A DNA stretch of 64,000 bases from Limisalsivibrio acetivorans (GTDB lineage: Bacteria > Chrysiogenota > Deferribacteres > Deferribacterales > Geovibrionaceae): assembly GCF_000421105.1 (NCBI RefSeq), contig NZ_ATWF01000001.1, positions 654,930 through 718,929 on the forward strand, in the 5' to 3' direction. Below, piece after piece: positions 63,568 through 64,000 of the stretch. The notes beneath the pieces were generated by a model that was given only the letters and a program-made list of their open reading frames with translations, had not been told where the DNA came from and did no database searches. How positions within the stretch are numbered: the stretch's first letter is position 1; each line of letters opens with the position of its first letter. The position numbers and the translations under genes were made by a program.

Positions 63568-64000
63568 TTAAGAGTTCATAATAAACTCTATAAACTGCTC
63601 AGCAGGCATAGGCTTTCCGTAAAAATACCCCTGGATCTCGTAACAGCCAAGCTCCTTGAGAATGCTGGCCTGTGTCTCGTTTTCAACACCTTCGGCAACA
63701 ACACGCAACCTAAAGCCATCGGCGAGCCTTATCATCGTGGAAACAATGGCGGCGTCGTTCTGGTCGCTGTCGATCTCGTTTATGAAAGAACGGTCTATCT
63801 TAAGCCCCTGAATTGGAAGATGTTTCAGATAATACATCGATGAATATCCAGTTCCGAAATCATCGATAAAAACGGAGATTCCTGCCCCTGTGATCCTGTC
63901 CAGAACATCCTTCGTTCTATCAACATCCTTCATTATGTCGCTTTCTGTGAGCTCTACCTCAACCATATCCAGCCCTATACCTATACGTTTAACGGAGCTG
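63568..64000 (-). CDS. EAL-domain c-di-GMP phosphodiesterase (N-terminus beyond the window)
   Basis: The last ~143 residues of a gene that continues past base 64000. The EAL motifs seen are intact: VEVELTESD, FIDDFGTGYSSMYYL, LKIDRSFI, VVAEGVEN and IQGYFYGKPM. It should therefore be an active enzyme hydrolysing c-di-GMP to pGpG. Any sensory domains lie outside the window. It is the third c-di-GMP metabolic or binding gene near this end. Confidence 0.93.
   Translation of the reverse strand, partial: SSVKRIGIGLDMVEVELTESDIMKDVDRTKDVLDRITGAGISVFIDDFGTGYSSMYYLKHLPIQGLKIDRSFINEIDSDQNDAAIVSTMIRLADGFRLRVVAEGVENETQASILKELGCYEIQGYFYGKPMPAEQFIEFIMNS

Overview
The window is a 64 kb chromosomal segment of a Gram-negative bacterium, almost all housekeeping genes in long, tightly packed operons with many ATGA overlaps. 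A B12-dependent ribonucleotide reductase, a full RnfCDGEAB complex, a futalosine-pathway (MqnA-type) gene, the TIGR03960 radical-SAM/DUF2344 fusion, an LPS-type glycosyltransferase cluster and a CZB chemoreceptor together fit Deferribacterota (Geovibrio/Denitrovibrio relatives) best. That assignment is inference; the window holds no rRNA.

Layout. 0.1-9.1 kb (minus): fmdB-like and thioredoxin, then the rod-shape operon mreB-mreC-mreD-mrdA-rodA, which runs on into TIGR03960 and TIGR02757. 9.3-11.7 kb (plus): lysS and a diguanylate cyclase gene. 11.7-13.15 kb: gene-free cluster of palindromic repeats. 13.15-18.15 kb (minus): tRNA-Gln-proB-proA-nadD-rsfS-wHTH/Zn-ribbon-trmL-mqnA. 18.4-22.7 kb (plus): Rrf2 regulator, ornithine-cyclodeaminase-family enzyme, nrdJ. 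22.8-26.5 kb (minus): signalling operon of hybrid kinase, zinc-binding (CZB) cytoplasmic chemoreceptor and a CheY-like receiver. 26.9-27.8 kb: an orphan 94-residue protein and a secreted Gly-rich protein behind a sigma-54 promoter. 27.9-32.2 kb: envelope polysaccharide genes. 32.2-42.8 kb (minus): M23 peptidase, DedA, then recN-nadK-tlyA-dxs-ispA-xseB-bcp-rlmN-STAS-PilZ. 42.9-45.3 kb (minus): pyrF-pyrE, a CsgG-like lipoprotein and an unknown gene. 45.3-46.3 kb: second repeat cluster. 46.4-59.2 kb (minus): zapB-like, zapA, 6S RNA, rarA, 5-FTHF cyclo-ligase, rny, ymdB, nadA, rpiB, glyA, dCMP deaminase and rnfCDGEAB. 59.3-64 kb: TPR lipoprotein, small membrane protein, EAL-HDOD protein, receiver-kinase and a truncated EAL protein.

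Functional threads: elongation and division machinery, NAD/one-carbon/proline/pyrimidine supply, an ion-translocating Rnf complex, and c-di-GMP signalling (GGDEF, PilZ, two EAL proteins). The most unusual material is non-coding. Two repeat clusters about 33 kb apart share an inverted 388-bp element whose two copies differ mostly at one codon phase, and whose flanking hairpins show compensatory base changes. A 6S RNA not covered by any protein gene ends directly against the rarA start codon. A GGDEF gene has a strong Shine-Dalgarno but GTT where the start codon should be.
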